Source of the DNA: Cupriavidus sp. 2SB
Lineage (GTDB): Bacteria; Pseudomonadota; Gammaproteobacteria; Burkholderiales; Burkholderiaceae
NCBI RefSeq assembly: GCF_005503625.1
Contig: NZ_SCMX01000014.1
Coordinates: forward strand, 1 to 64,000
DNA: 64,000 bases
Direction of reading: 5' to 3'
Shown here: positions 44,340 through 53,743 of the stretch, in pieces
Layout of the letters: every line of letters begins with the position of its first letter
Position numbering within the stretch: position 1 is the first letter of the stretch
Translations under genes and position numbers: made by a program
Notes under the pieces: generated by a model
Databases searched by the model: none
What the model saw: the letters and a program-made list of their open reading frames with translations, nothing else
Told to the model about the DNA's origin: nothing

Positions 44340-47300
44340 ATGCAGCAGATCCTTGACCGTACGCAGGAGTCGCTGTCGCAGGCATTCGAGACCCTGGCGG
44401 CGAACGCCAGGCGGCAGCAGAAGCTCTATTACGCGACGGTTGCGCTGCTGGTGGCCATCGTGATGGTGGCGGCGCTGCTGCTGGCCGGCCTGGCTGCGGC
44501 CCGGCACCTCGACATCCGGCGCGGCCATGTTGCCCAGTACGTGAGCACCATTTCGTTGCAGCTGCAGAGCGAATCCTCGTTCCTGCGCCGCACGGCGCTG
44601 ACGATCCAGTATTACGCTGCCGCCGCCAGCACGGCCCCGCCCGATCCCACGCTGCTCGCCGACCTGCGGCGCGACGGCATCGCCGTGGCGGCCGACCGGC
44701 GCTACGTCATCCTGGTGCCCGCCGCCACCCGCCGCGCACTGGGTAGCCAGTTGCCAGAACGACTGTGGCAACTCCAGCAGATCGCCACCGCCACGCTGAC
44801 CACCCAGACTGCATTCGGACTCGACCATCTGGCCTATGTGGTGGATGCCGATGCCACCTACGCCATCGTGCTCTCGCCATCGCCGATGACCGATACGGCG
44901 CTGGCCCTGCTTGGCGCCGAGCGGCTGGCGGGGCTGCGCGACATTGTTCGCCCCGGGGACAGTGCGCAGCCGCAACCGGACTCGCAACGCTGGCTCGGTC
45001 CCATCGACGATCCGATCACCGGACATCGCAGCATGCTGGCCTCCAGCACGGTCTTCACGCACGACGGCAAATCGGTCGTCATGACCGCGAGTGTGCCCGT
45101 GGAGTCGTTCCTGGCAGGGTTGAAACGACCAAGCGACCCGGCGACGCTGCTGCTCGTCGGGCACGATGCTGGGACCATCGACGTCTCGCCGCACATGGTG
45201 CCGCAGCAGGCCGAGCGCATCCTGGCACGGGTGCGCCAGGTGCCGGGCGAGTCCATCGACGTGACCGCGCGGGGCCTGCTGCTCAACCAGCCCCTTGGCG
45301 ACTTCGGGGCACTGGTCTATGCCCTTTCCTACCGCACCCTGCTGGCGGCAATCGTCACGGAACTGCTGATCATCGGTGCCGTGGCCGCCCTGCTGATACT
45401 GGCGCTCATCCTGACAGCCCGCTACTGGGACATCCATCTGCTGCGGCGCAGCCATGCGGAAGCGGCCAGGGCGCTCGACAACGAGACCATCAACCACATC
45501 CTGGTCAGTGCCACGCCAGTAGGACTCTGCATCGTCCGGCGGCACGACCACCGGATACTGACTTCGAACATGGTGGCGGATACGCTGCTGGGATGCACAC
45601 AGGACGCGCCCCTGCCTTCTCACATCGCCGATGCCATGCAGGCGCAGCCGGCCATTTCCCAGATCACGGTCCCCGCACACGTGCCCGAGACCGGCCAGTT
45701 CCTGTCGATCACGTACGCACCCGTTCGATACCGGGACGAAGACGTGCTGTTCTGCGCCATCCAGGACGTCACGGCGCAGCACCAGCTGGAGCACCAGCTG
45801 CGCGCGGCACGCGAGGCAGCCGAATCCATGATGCGCGCGCGCTCCAACTTCTTCGCGTCGATGAGCCACGAGATCCGCACGCCGCTGAACGCGCTGCTCG
45901 GCAATCTCGAACTGCTGGCCCGATCCGACGGCATGGCGTCGCAAGCGCCGCGACTGCGCGCGCTCCAGGTAGCCTCGGACGGTCTGCGGCGGATCGTCAA
46001 CGACATCCTCGACTTCTCGAAGATCGACGCCGGCGAGATGAAGCTCGTCAACGAGCCGTTCCGGCCCATCGACGACCTGGAAAACCTGGCGATGTCCTAT
46101 GCACCGATGATCGCCAACCGCCCGACGCTTTTCTATGTGCATCTGTCGCCCACGCTCGACACGGCGTTGATTGGTGACCGCACACGCATTGCGCAGATCG
46201 TCAGCAACCTGCTCAGCAACGCGTTCAAGTTCACGGCCTGCGGCAAGATCATGCTCAGCGCCGAAGTCGTGGCCGATACCGAGGGCCGCAACGTGCTGGT
46301 CTGCCGGGTACGGGACTCGGGCATCGGCATGCCGCCAGCGCTCGTGGCGCGGGTCTTCCAGCCCTTTGTGCAGGGCGAGGCCAGTACGTCGGCGCGCTAT
46401 GGCGGCACGGGGCTGGGCCTGTCGATCTGCGCCCGACTGACCGAGATGATGGGCGGACATATCACGGTCGAAAGCGTCGAAGGCGTGGGCACGGCATTCA
46501 CCTTCGCGATTCCACTGCCAGCGGCTCCGAACCAGGTGGCCCGGCACGAGTACGAGGTGCATGGCAGCCGTGCCATGATCCTCTGCCAGGAAGCCGAATC
46601 GGGCACCATGCTCGGGGCCTGGCTCGAACAGGCCGGATGGCGCGTGCAGACCTTTCACCAACCGGCTGCGGCCCAGGCGTGGCTGCGGAACAATCGCCCT
46701 CATATCTTGATGGTGACCGGCGAATACGGTCTGAAGACAGTGGCGGAACTGCGGCAGATCCATCCGGCCCGCGCGGTCTGGATCACGCTCAATGGGCCGG
46801 AGCGCGCGGTGAAACGCCAGGATGGCGTCTTTGAGGTCACGACGTTTTCCCACACGGCCCTGCTCGCCGCGGCAGTCACCGCGCTCGATGACGAGGGCGA
46901 TGGCGGAGATGAAGACGGCCAGGGCGCCGACGACGACGGCGATATCGCGGAGCGCCCGTTGACCCCGGCGCTTCCCGCCACCGGTCTTCATGCCGCGCGC
47001 CGCACGATACTGGTCGCCGAGGACAACGCGCTGAACCAGACCTTGATCGCGGAACAACTCGAATCGCTGGGCTGGCAACCCACCGTCGTGGGCGACGGCC
47101 GGCAGGCGCTTGACGCGCTGGCGCAGCACGCCTCGGACATCGACGTCGTACTGACCGACATTCACATGCCCGTGATGGACGGCTATGCACTGCTCGCGGC
47201 CATCCGGGCGAGCTGGCCCGACATGCCGGTATTGGCATTCAGCGCCGTCACGCATAGCGAACAGGCCGGCGAATGGCAGGCGCGCGGATTCACCGGGTAT

Positions 47301-47750
47301 GTGGCAAAGCCGGCCTCGCTCGCCACGCTCGGCGCGGCACTTGGCGCGGTGCGCCCGAAGCAGGCCGCCGTCACCAGCCGGCACGCCGAAGCCGACCCGG
47401 ACGTTTCCCACGAATCCGCATTGCCGGCCAAGGAGCTGGCCCGATACTGCGGACTCCTGCGTGATCATTTGCAGCAGGACGCGCCTGAACTCGCCAGCAT
47501 CCTGGTCCGGCGCGACGTGACGGCGCTGCAACACTGGGCACACCGGTCGGCCGGCGCGTTTCTCGTGGTAGCCGCCCATAGTACGGTGCGCGCGTGCCGC
47601 ACCGTGGAACGCATTGCCGAAGCGGCAGGCGGAGCCTGGACGCCGGAGCTTGCGGCGGCGGCCGAAACGATGCAGGTGGCAGTCAATCAGTTCCGCGAGG
47701 CAGGACACGAGGCGGCACACGACACCTCCGGTGCCACGACGGCCACATAG
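44340..47750 (+). CDS. Hybrid sensor histidine kinase (HK-REC-HPt phosphorelay)
   Basis: A 1136-residue membrane kinase of the RcsC/EvgS/BvgS type. Two membrane helices (about 33-58 and 333-360) enclose a ~270-residue periplasmic sensor domain. A PAS-like linker (about 380-480) is followed by the histidine kinase domain with H510 in SMSHEIRTPLNALL and the ATPase N-box 'VSNLLSNAFKF' plus 'YGGTGLGLSI'. A degenerate receiver-like region (about 740-850) precedes the active receiver (Asp940 in VLTDIHMPVMDGY) and a C-terminal HPt domain (His1068 in WAHRSAGAF). Signal flow H510, D940, H1068 to Asp58 of the upstream regulator is expected. The ligand of the periplasmic domain is unknown. Confidence 0.93.
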   Translation: MQQILDRTQESLSQAFETLAANARRQQKLYYATVALLVAIVMVAALLLAGLAAARHLDIRRGHVAQYVSTISLQLQSESSFLRRTALTIQYYAAAASTAPPDPTLLADLRRDGIAVAADRRYVILVPAATRRALGSQLPERLWQLQQIATATLTTQTAFGLDHLAYVVDADATYAIVLSPSPMTDTALALLGAERLAGLRDIVRPGDSAQPQPDSQRWLGPIDDPITGHRSMLASSTVFTHDGKSVVMTASVPVESFLAGLKRPSDPATLLLVGHDAGTIDVSPHMVPQQAERILARVRQVPGESIDVTARGLLLNQPLGDFGALVYALSYRTLLAAIVTELLIIGAVAALLILALILTARYWDIHLLRRSHAEAARALDNETINHILVSATPVGLCIVRRHDHRILTSNMVADTLLGCTQDAPLPSHIADAMQAQPAISQITVPAHVPETGQFLSITYAPVRYRDEDVLFCAIQDVTAQHQLEHQLRAAREAAESMMRARSNFFASMSHEIRTPLNALLGNLELLARSDGMASQAPRLRALQVASDGLRRIVNDILDFSKIDAGEMKLVNEPFRPIDDLENLAMSYAPMIANRPTLFYVHLSPTLDTALIGDRTRIAQIVSNLLSNAFKFTACGKIMLSAEVVADTEGRNVLVCRVRDSGIGMPPALVARVFQPFVQGEASTSARYGGTGLGLSICARLTEMMGGHITVESVEGVGTAFTFAIPLPAAPNQVARHEYEVHGSRAMILCQEAESGTMLGAWLEQAGWRVQTFHQPAAAQAWLRNNRPHILMVTGEYGLKTVAELRQIHPARAVWITLNGPERAVKRQDGVFEVTTFSHTALLAAAVTALDDEGDGGDEDGQGADDDGDIAERPLTPALPATGLHAARRTILVAEDNALNQTLIAEQLESLGWQPTVVGDGRQALDALAQHASDIDVVLTDIHMPVMDGYALLAAIRASWPDMPVLAFSAVTHSEQAGEWQARGFTGYVAKPASLATLGAALGAVRPKQAAVTSRHAEADPDVSHESALPAKELARYCGLLRDHLQQDAPELASILVRRDVTALQHWAHRSAGAFLVVAAHSTVRACRTVERIAEAAGGAWTPELAAAAETMQVAVNQFREAGHEAAHDTSGATTAT

Positions 47751-47853
47751 GGGGGGCGGCGAGTCGGGCGCAGAATCGGCGCCCTCAGGATTTGCGCGCT
47801 CAGGCGGGACAGGACGATAATGCGACGCTCAAGCTCCCGCCCCTCCCCGCTTC

Positions 47854-49218
47854 ATGTTGCCTCACCAAGGTCTTCCGCAGCCACAGCGTACCTGGGCCAT
47901 CCTGACGGTGTTCTGCGGCCTGGTCATGGCCGTACTCGATGGGTCGATTGCCAATATCGCGCTGCCGTCGATCTCCCGCGAACTCCAGTCCGACCCCTCA
48001 CGAACCATCTGGGTCGTCAACGCCTACCAGTTGACGGTCACCGTATTCCTGCTTCCGCTCTCCTCGCTGGGTGACATTCTTGGCTACAAGCGCGTCTATC
48101 GCGTCGGGCTCGCCACGTTCCTGGTGGGGTCGCTGCTGTGCGCGCTGTCCGTCAACCTGCCGATGCTGGTGGCGGCGCGCGTGATCCAGGGGATTGGCGG
48201 CGCGGGCATCATGAGCGTCAACACCGCACTGGTGCGCTATATCTACCCGCCGACGAAACTGGGCCGGGGGATCGGCCTCAATGCGCTCATCGTCGGGGTC
48301 ACCATTGCCATCGGACCGTCGCTCGGCGCCCTGATCCTCGGGTTCGGCAGTTGGCAGTGGCTGTTCGCCGTCAATGTGCCGGTTGCCATCTTCGCGCTGG
48401 CCATCTCGAAGCGCGCCCTGCCGGAAACACCGGCGGAACCCCACCCGTTCGATTATTCCAGCGCGGTTCTCTCCGCAGTGGTGATCGGCCTGTTCATCCT
48501 GGGTCTCGATGGTCTTGGGCACGGCGCGTGGCGGCTGATCGCGGCCGCGAGCCTGGTGTCGTCATTGCTGCTGGGATGGTGGCTGATCCGCCGGCAACGA
48601 GGACGTCCTGCGCCGCTGGTACCGGTTGACCTGTTCAGGAGCCGAGCCTTCGTGCTGGCCGTGGGCACCTCGTTCTGTTCGTTCATGACGCAGATGCTGG
48701 CCTTCGTCTCTCTGCCCTTCTACCTCGAATACCAGCTGGGGCGCAGCCTGCAGGAAACCGGGCTGCTGATCACGCCATGGCCGCTGATGGTGGCCCTGAT
48801 GGCGGCGTTGGCGGGCCGGCTGTCCGATCGGTATCCGGCCAGCATCCTTGCCGGGATGGGACTGGCCATGCTGGCCACGGGTCTTGTTGCGCTCTCGCTG
48901 CTCGGGCCGGACGCATCGAGCCTCGATATCGCCTGGCGTACCGCACTGTGCGGCATCGGCTTCGGCTTCTTCCAGTCGCCCAACAACCGCGCGATGATCT
49001 CGGCCACGCCGCCTGCGCGCAGTGGCGGTGCAAGCGGTGCGCAGGCCACCACTCGCCTGTTGGGACAAACCACGGGCACGGCCGTAGTGGCGCTGCTGTT
49101 CAGCCTCGATGCCACGGGCGCGGCGCGCATCGCGCTGTACGTGGCCGCCGCGGTGGCCACCATCGGCGCCGTTGTCAGCCTGAGCCGGCTGCGCATGGCG
49201 TCCGCCGGTCAATCCTGA
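47854..49218 (+). CDS. MFS transporter, DHA2 (EmrB/QacA-like) drug efflux type
   Basis: A 454-residue major facilitator with 12-14 hydrophobic helices. DHA2 landmarks are 'VLDGSIANIALPSISREL' (helix 1, motif D1), 'WVVNAYQLTVTVFLLPLSSLGD', the helix 2-3 loop 'DILGYKRVYRVG' and the helix 5 motif C-like 'GPSLGALILGFGSWQWLFAVNVP'. Probably a proton antiporter for drugs or metabolites. It follows the hybrid kinase by 103 bp in the same direction and may be under its control. The ATG at 47854 lacks a strong ribosome site; the product has a short Pro/Gln-rich lead. Confidence 0.9.
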   Translation: MLPHQGLPQPQRTWAILTVFCGLVMAVLDGSIANIALPSISRELQSDPSRTIWVVNAYQLTVTVFLLPLSSLGDILGYKRVYRVGLATFLVGSLLCALSVNLPMLVAARVIQGIGGAGIMSVNTALVRYIYPPTKLGRGIGLNALIVGVTIAIGPSLGALILGFGSWQWLFAVNVPVAIFALAISKRALPETPAEPHPFDYSSAVLSAVVIGLFILGLDGLGHGAWRLIAAASLVSSLLLGWWLIRRQRGRPAPLVPVDLFRSRAFVLAVGTSFCSFMTQMLAFVSLPFYLEYQLGRSLQETGLLITPWPLMVALMAALAGRLSDRYPASILAGMGLAMLATGLVALSLLGPDASSLDIAWRTALCGIGFGFFQSPNNRAMISATPPARSGGASGAQATTRLLGQTTGTAVVALLFSLDATGAARIALYVAAAVATIGAVVSLSRLRMASAGQS

Positions 49219-49227
49219 CGTCCGCGT

Positions 49228-49461
49228 TCATCGCCGCGCAGGCGGATTGCCAAGACGCCGCTCACGATGTTCGAGTCTTTCCAACCGCTCCAGGCGCTGC
49301 AGCCAGTCCGCACCATCGCCTCCGCCATCGGCCCCCTCCGGAAAGGTCAGGCCGCCGTGGCCGCCCGCATCGCTGATGCGGTTATGGTCACCCTCCACGG
49401 AAATCACCGTGCACCCCGCCAGCAGGATGGCGGCTGCCGCCATCGTTTGCGCCCATCTCAT
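49228..49461 (-). CDS. Small predicted lipoprotein
   Basis: A 77-residue protein with a lipoprotein signal: MRWAQTMAAAAILLAGCTVIS, with lipobox LAGC (Cys near residue 17). The mature part has a glycine/aspartate-rich stretch (GGHGGLTFPEGADGGGDGAD) and a short heptad of Leu/Glu/Arg (LQRLERLERLEHRERRL). No family is recognised. GGAGG lies 7 bases before the ATG. It lies downstream of the chitinase gene on the same strand, but a hairpin with T-run lies between them, so it may be transcribed separately. Convergent with the MFS gene. Confidence 0.75.
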   Translation of the reverse strand: MRWAQTMAAAAILLAGCTVISVEGDHNRISDAGGHGGLTFPEGADGGGDGADWLQRLERLERLEHRERRLGNPPARR

Positions 49462-49492
49462 GGAATACCTCCACGCCCGGGGGCAGGGAAAC

Positions 49493-49538
49493 AAAAAACC
49501 GGGGAAGGCGCCGCCCTGCCTGGCCGCGTCGTCCCCGG
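49493..49538 (-). terminator. Probable intrinsic terminator after the chitinase gene
   Basis: Read on the minus strand, CCGGGGA (49532-49538) and TCCCCGG (about 49499-49505) can pair and are followed by TTTTTTG. The loop is long (about 26 bases) and itself GC-rich. It lies 45 bp after the chitinase stop. Confidence 0.6.
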
Positions 49539-49583
49539 AACCGCTACCGGCTCATCGCCGGTTACTCAGGGTCCCCGTGCCGC

Positions 49584-52289
49584 TCAGGCCGGACCTTCGT
49601 CCAGCCACGGACGGGAGTCGCCGTCATCCACCGTCGAGGTGTACGCGGGATCGCCCGGCTCCTGATCGGCGCCCACCCACCACTTGGCGCGGTACTTGTG
49701 CAGTCCCTTGCCCTGGTAGTTGTTGGTCACCTCGGAACCCGCGTCGTAGGCCTGCGGACGCCACGTGCCCTCGCCACCGGAACTACCGCCCGCCAGAATC
49801 TGGAGAGTGACGGTATCGGTGTCGTCGTCGCCCGTACCGGCGTCGCCCGTTACCTTCAGCGTGATCTGGATGGTGGTGTCGCGGTCGACGATCGGCGCGT
49901 TGGCTGTGACCGAAATCTCGTCGGCGCCGTCGAACGACAGGCCCGGTGCCGTCCACGCATACAGCAGCGGGGCAGGACCGGTGGATTCCACACCAGACAG
50001 CTGGATCGGCGCGCCGCTTTCGTACTGCGTGCGGCCCGTGATCTTGGCCACCACGTCGCCCGGTTCGTCCTCGCCCGGCACCACGGTCAGGAAGATGGCG
50101 CTCTGGTTGGTCTCGGCGCCATCGTTCACCGTCAGCTTGACCCAGTAGTCGGTCACGGCACTGACGGTCGGCGCGGTGCCTTCCACCAGTTGGGCGGTGC
50201 TGTTATGGAACGGCAGGTCCGGCGCGTCCCACAGGTAGGTCAGCGCATGGCCGTCCGGATCGAACGATGCCTCGGCAGACAGCCCGTACGGCGTGCCGGA
50301 CTCCAGCAGCACCGTGATACGCGAAGTAGGCGGCTGGTTGGTCTTGGTCTTGACCTTGAACGTCTGGCTGGCCGTGGCCGTACGACCCGCTTCGTCCGTG
50401 ACGGTCAGCGTTACCGTGTAGGTGTGCTCGGGCGGGCCAACGATGCCCTCGGCCACCGGGCCCGTCCAGCCATCGAGGAACTGCAGGCCCGTGGCGCCCC
50501 ACTTGTACGTCAGGCCGTTGCCGATCGAACGCAGCGCGGAGAACTTGACCGAATCGCCGACAAAGGCTTCCGTGGGACCCTCGATCACGGCCACGGGCGG
50601 CTTGTCCTGGTCTTCCACGTTGATGCCGTTGAAGTAGAACGGCTCCATGTCCACCACCTCTTGCGTCGGCGTGGCGCCCAGCCCTTCCCGCGCGGCGTTC
50701 AGCAGCACGCCGCTGTCCATGTCGATGGTCCACGTGAACAGTCCGCCCAGGTTGTTCTCCAGTACGTAGCGGCCCTTCTCGCGCACCGAGCGCGGTGTGT
50801 CGATCGACAGGAACAACTCGCTCTCGGCGTTGTAGAGGTAGTCGGCGTCGGCCACCGTGTCCGTGTACACGTTGAAGCCGTTGATGCCTGACTTGGCCTC
50901 GAGGTCGAGGTAGTTGTACAGGATGTCGTAGAACTCGGTGGCGCCCGATTCGTACGTACCCGTGGTCGTGCCTGCGCCTCGGTCGTAGGTACCCGCCAAT
51001 GGCGACCATGACGACACCACGGCACCGCGTCCGCTGCGGCTGTAGGCGGCATAGCCCACGAAGATGTTCCGCGACGGCACGCCCTCGCCCAGCAGGTATT
51101 GCACCGCGCGGTCGATACTGAAACCTTCCGGATCGTCGAGGTCGAGATCGTACAGGTTGGTGTGGTGGGCCAGCTTCGGCGCCCAGGGGGTGCCGAAGAA
51201 ATCGTAGGTCATCAGGTTGATGCCCTCGACCCCCGCAGCCAGCATGCCCGGGATGTCGGCCGCGATCAGCGTGGCGTGGGCTGCGCCGGTGGCAATGCTC
51301 ACGCGCACGTGGGGCAGGCGCTGCTTGATGCCGCGCACCAGATGCTGGAAGTTCGTCGCATCGGCCGGGCCATGCGGATTGCCCGCACCGGGCATGCCGG
51401 GGTATTCCCAGTCAAGGTCCACCTCGGTGAACATCGGGAAGCGGTCAAAGATGTACGCCAGGCTCTCGATCAGCGTCTGGCGCCTGGTGGCGTCGGCCGC
51501 CACCTCGTGGAACGCGCCGCTCATGGTCCAGCCGCCCAGGCTGAACGACAACTTCAGCTTGGGATTCTGCTTCTTGAGCTTGGCCAGTCCGCCCAGCACG
51601 CCCTGCGCCTTGGCCTCGTTGAACAGGTCCTTGTAGTCATTGCTGACCCAGCCCGTAAAACCGACGTTGCGGAACGACGCCACATCGCCCCACGCATCGG
51701 TGAAGGTGGCCTCATTGAGTTTCTTGCCGAAGTCCACGGCTGCCTGGTCGATCGTGAAACGCTTCTCGCCCTGGTCGCCCACGATGCCCGCAAAGCCAAT
51801 GATCAGGCGGTCGTAGGCCGAAGCGTCCAGCAGCATCAGGTCCGTGCCACGGCCGGCTGCCGAGTTGGCGAAATTGCCATCGAGACGGCCGTCGTATTGC
51901 GACCAGTCGGTGTAGTAGCCGAACACTTCGGTGCTGTTCTGCGTCGTGCCGTACTTGTTGTACACGCGCTTGGCCACGCGCGTGGACGTGTACGAGAAGT
52001 CGTTGACTTCCGTGGCCGGATCGAAGCTGTTCTGCTGGTAGGTCTTGTCCGACGCGCCTTTCGAAGCCGGAATCGACGGATCGCCGGGATCGCCGTCGTA
52101 GACCAGCTTGCTGTTCGTGCGTCCGCTCTGCAACGCATTGCGGCGGCCCGCGAAACGGCTGCGTACCGGGCGCGCCGGCGCGGGATCGCTGGGATCTCCG
52201 CTCCGGAACACGCGCGATGCCAGGCCGACCCGAGGCTGGGTGGCCTGACCTGCCGGCTGCTTGCTGCTGTTACCAGATTTCTTTGTCAT
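49584..52289 (-). CDS. Family 18 chitinase with PKD-like domains and a C-terminal chitin-binding module
   Basis: A 901-residue glycoside hydrolase. The GH18 barrel (about 95-520) has the active-site strand EVDLDWEYPG with catalytic Glu295, 'KLKLSFSLGGWTMSGAF' and 'GINLMTYDFFG'. Three PKD/Ig-like segments (about 570-840) follow, then a short aromatic chitin-binding domain (WRPQAYDAG...KYRAKWWVGADQEPGD). No signal peptide is visible: the first ~60 residues are polar and basic (MTKKSGNSSKQPAG...), unusual for a chitinase. The start is fixed by AGGA upstream of the ATG at 52289; no alternative in-frame start supplies a hydrophobic leader. Divergent from a tandem winged-helix regulator that may control it. 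Confidence 0.93.
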   Translation of the reverse strand: MTKKSGNSSKQPAGQATQPRVGLASRVFRSGDPSDPAPARPVRSRFAGRRNALQSGRTNSKLVYDGDPGDPSIPASKGASDKTYQQNSFDPATEVNDFSYTSTRVAKRVYNKYGTTQNSTEVFGYYTDWSQYDGRLDGNFANSAAGRGTDLMLLDASAYDRLIIGFAGIVGDQGEKRFTIDQAAVDFGKKLNEATFTDAWGDVASFRNVGFTGWVSNDYKDLFNEAKAQGVLGGLAKLKKQNPKLKLSFSLGGWTMSGAFHEVAADATRRQTLIESLAYIFDRFPMFTEVDLDWEYPGMPGAGNPHGPADATNFQHLVRGIKQRLPHVRVSIATGAAHATLIAADIPGMLAAGVEGINLMTYDFFGTPWAPKLAHHTNLYDLDLDDPEGFSIDRAVQYLLGEGVPSRNIFVGYAAYSRSGRGAVVSSWSPLAGTYDRGAGTTTGTYESGATEFYDILYNYLDLEAKSGINGFNVYTDTVADADYLYNAESELFLSIDTPRSVREKGRYVLENNLGGLFTWTIDMDSGVLLNAAREGLGATPTQEVVDMEPFYFNGINVEDQDKPPVAVIEGPTEAFVGDSVKFSALRSIGNGLTYKWGATGLQFLDGWTGPVAEGIVGPPEHTYTVTLTVTDEAGRTATASQTFKVKTKTNQPPTSRITVLLESGTPYGLSAEASFDPDGHALTYLWDAPDLPFHNSTAQLVEGTAPTVSAVTDYWVKLTVNDGAETNQSAIFLTVVPGEDEPGDVVAKITGRTQYESGAPIQLSGVESTGPAPLLYAWTAPGLSFDGADEISVTANAPIVDRDTTIQITLKVTGDAGTGDDDTDTVTLQILAGGSSGGEGTWRPQAYDAGSEVTNNYQGKGLHKYRAKWWVGADQEPGDPAYTSTVDDGDSRPWLDEGPA

Positions 52290-52881
52290 GACGTCTGTCC
52301 TTGCAGATTGATTTGGCGCCGCCGGTGCGCCACGGCATTTGCTCGAAAGATCGCAGTCGGCGACGGAATGCATCTTTCCGATTTCGCCGCTGCATTGACA
52401 TGGATACGGCATGGAATATCGACGGTGACAAGTTATCCATCGATCCGCAGGCGGCAATCGACAGCCACGCGTCGGTTATCTCGATTTTCGGCACGCGCCA
52501 TTTCACGGAATATGGGACACCCCGGATCCATGCGGAAAATGGAAAACGTGGATAGCGGAAAATCCATCGCTACTGCAATGACAGAAACGTCGACATACCC
52601 GATTGGGTTATGATGAAGCGCCTTCCGCGCTGACAGTATTCAATTCCGTCAAATCATCATGTTGTGACATTCGGCCAATGCGCGAGGCATTTCTGTTTGC
52701 ACCAGAGATGACAAGCACCCCGGGCGGTAGATTGTTTCGCGAATGCGGAATATTCCAGGAGAGCCGAGCATTAAGCTGTCACCCGAGCGGGTCAGATACG
52801 GACGGAAATATCTTCCATGGGAGCTATTTCTGCGTATCGATACGCTTGTCGTCCATCGATGACGACATGGGGTGAGACGAA
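52290..52881. promoter_or_regulatory. Control region between the chitinase gene and its divergent regulator
   Basis: A 592-bp gap that is less GC-rich than coding DNA. GGAATAT occurs three times (52413-52419, 52507-52513, 52747-52753) with a GGAAATAT variant near 52804, and GCGGAAAAT occurs twice near 52534 and 52555. These are candidate binding sites for the winged-helix regulator. Open frames here begin with TTG or lack ribosome sites and are not called. Confidence 0.4.
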
Positions 52882-53643
52882 ATGATCCGGAATGGCGACT
52901 CGGTTTTTTTTGATTGGGAAACGGACCGCGTATTACGTGGAGGGGTGGAAGCCAAGATAACGGGACAGCAGAAAAAACTGCTACGGCTGCTGGTGGAAGG
53001 AAAAGCGCCCGTTAAATCGCGGGATTATCTCTTGAAAGGAGTATGGGGGAAACGCGCAGCACTGGTTGACGAACTTTATCTCGTGCAACTGGTGTACCGC
53101 TTGCGCAAGGCGCTGAGTCCCGTCAGCCTGGATGCCCACATCGTGACCGTGCCGCGTCAGGGCTACCGGTTTCTTCCGGTGGCGTACACCACCACGGTGT
53201 CGCCGCCGCCTCCCGATCTGATTGCCGAGCCGGAATCGGGTCTGGAACAGGCGCGCGGCCTGGCGCACGTGCTGGCGCGGCTTGGCATGCCGATTTCCTC
53301 ATCGCCATCTCTTGCTGCGTTCGCAGATAACGACGACACCATGCATATCGACGAGATGCAGGGCATCGTGTCGTTCAACGGCATTGTCGCCAAGTTGACG
53401 CGCTTCGAGTTGCGGCTGCTGATCGTGCTCAAGGATCATGGCGAGGCGGTCATGTCCAGGACGCAGATTATTGCCTCGGTCTGGGGCCCCGAGGCGATGG
53501 TCGACGAGAACTGCCTGACGCAACTCGTCTCCAGGCTCCGACGGGCGCTCCATCCATTGGGGCTGGATACCTGTGTGTCCGCAGTACCCAAGATCGGCTA
53601 CCGCTTTCGTTCCCAGACTGGCTCGGCGGCGCGTACGTTCTGA
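52882..53643 (+). CDS. Tandem winged-helix transcriptional regulator (two Trans_reg_C domains)
   Basis: A 253-residue protein made of two OmpR/PhoB-type C-terminal DNA-binding domains joined by a proline-rich linker. Copy 1 (about 10-100) includes 'DYLLKGVWGKRAALVDELYLVQLVYRLRKAL' and VPRQGYRF. Copy 2 (about 155-248) includes 'TQIIASVWGPEAMVDENCLTQLVSRLRRAL' and VPKIGYRF. There is no receiver domain, no membrane helix (so it is not CadC/ToxR-like) and no kinase. The duplicated layout could let one polypeptide bind direct repeats without dimerising. It is divergent from the chitinase gene, its likely target. How it senses a signal is unknown. Confidence 0.88.
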   Translation: MIRNGDSVFFDWETDRVLRGGVEAKITGQQKKLLRLLVEGKAPVKSRDYLLKGVWGKRAALVDELYLVQLVYRLRKALSPVSLDAHIVTVPRQGYRFLPVAYTTTVSPPPPDLIAEPESGLEQARGLAHVLARLGMPISSSPSLAAFADNDDTMHIDEMQGIVSFNGIVAKLTRFELRLLIVLKDHGEAVMSRTQIIASVWGPEAMVDENCLTQLVSRLRRALHPLGLDTCVSAVPKIGYRFRSQTGSAARTF

Positions 53644-53743
53644 GTGGTAGCGCGACTGCCTTCGCGCTATTCCGTCCGCATTCCAGCAGATTTCCGCCAT
53701 GCCGCTCAGCGGTCCGGCGAAAATCCGCTTCATCGTGACGCCA

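Noticed and set aside
43881..47720. A 1279-codon open frame antisense to the hybrid kinase
   Set aside because: It mirrors the kinase codons in a GC-rich gene, shows no domain pattern, and the sense strand has a full set of kinase, receiver and HPt motifs.
52603..52875. 90-codon frame just before the tandem winged-helix regulator
   Set aside because: TTG start with no clear ribosome site, overlapping a region that looks regulatory, and no recognisable features.
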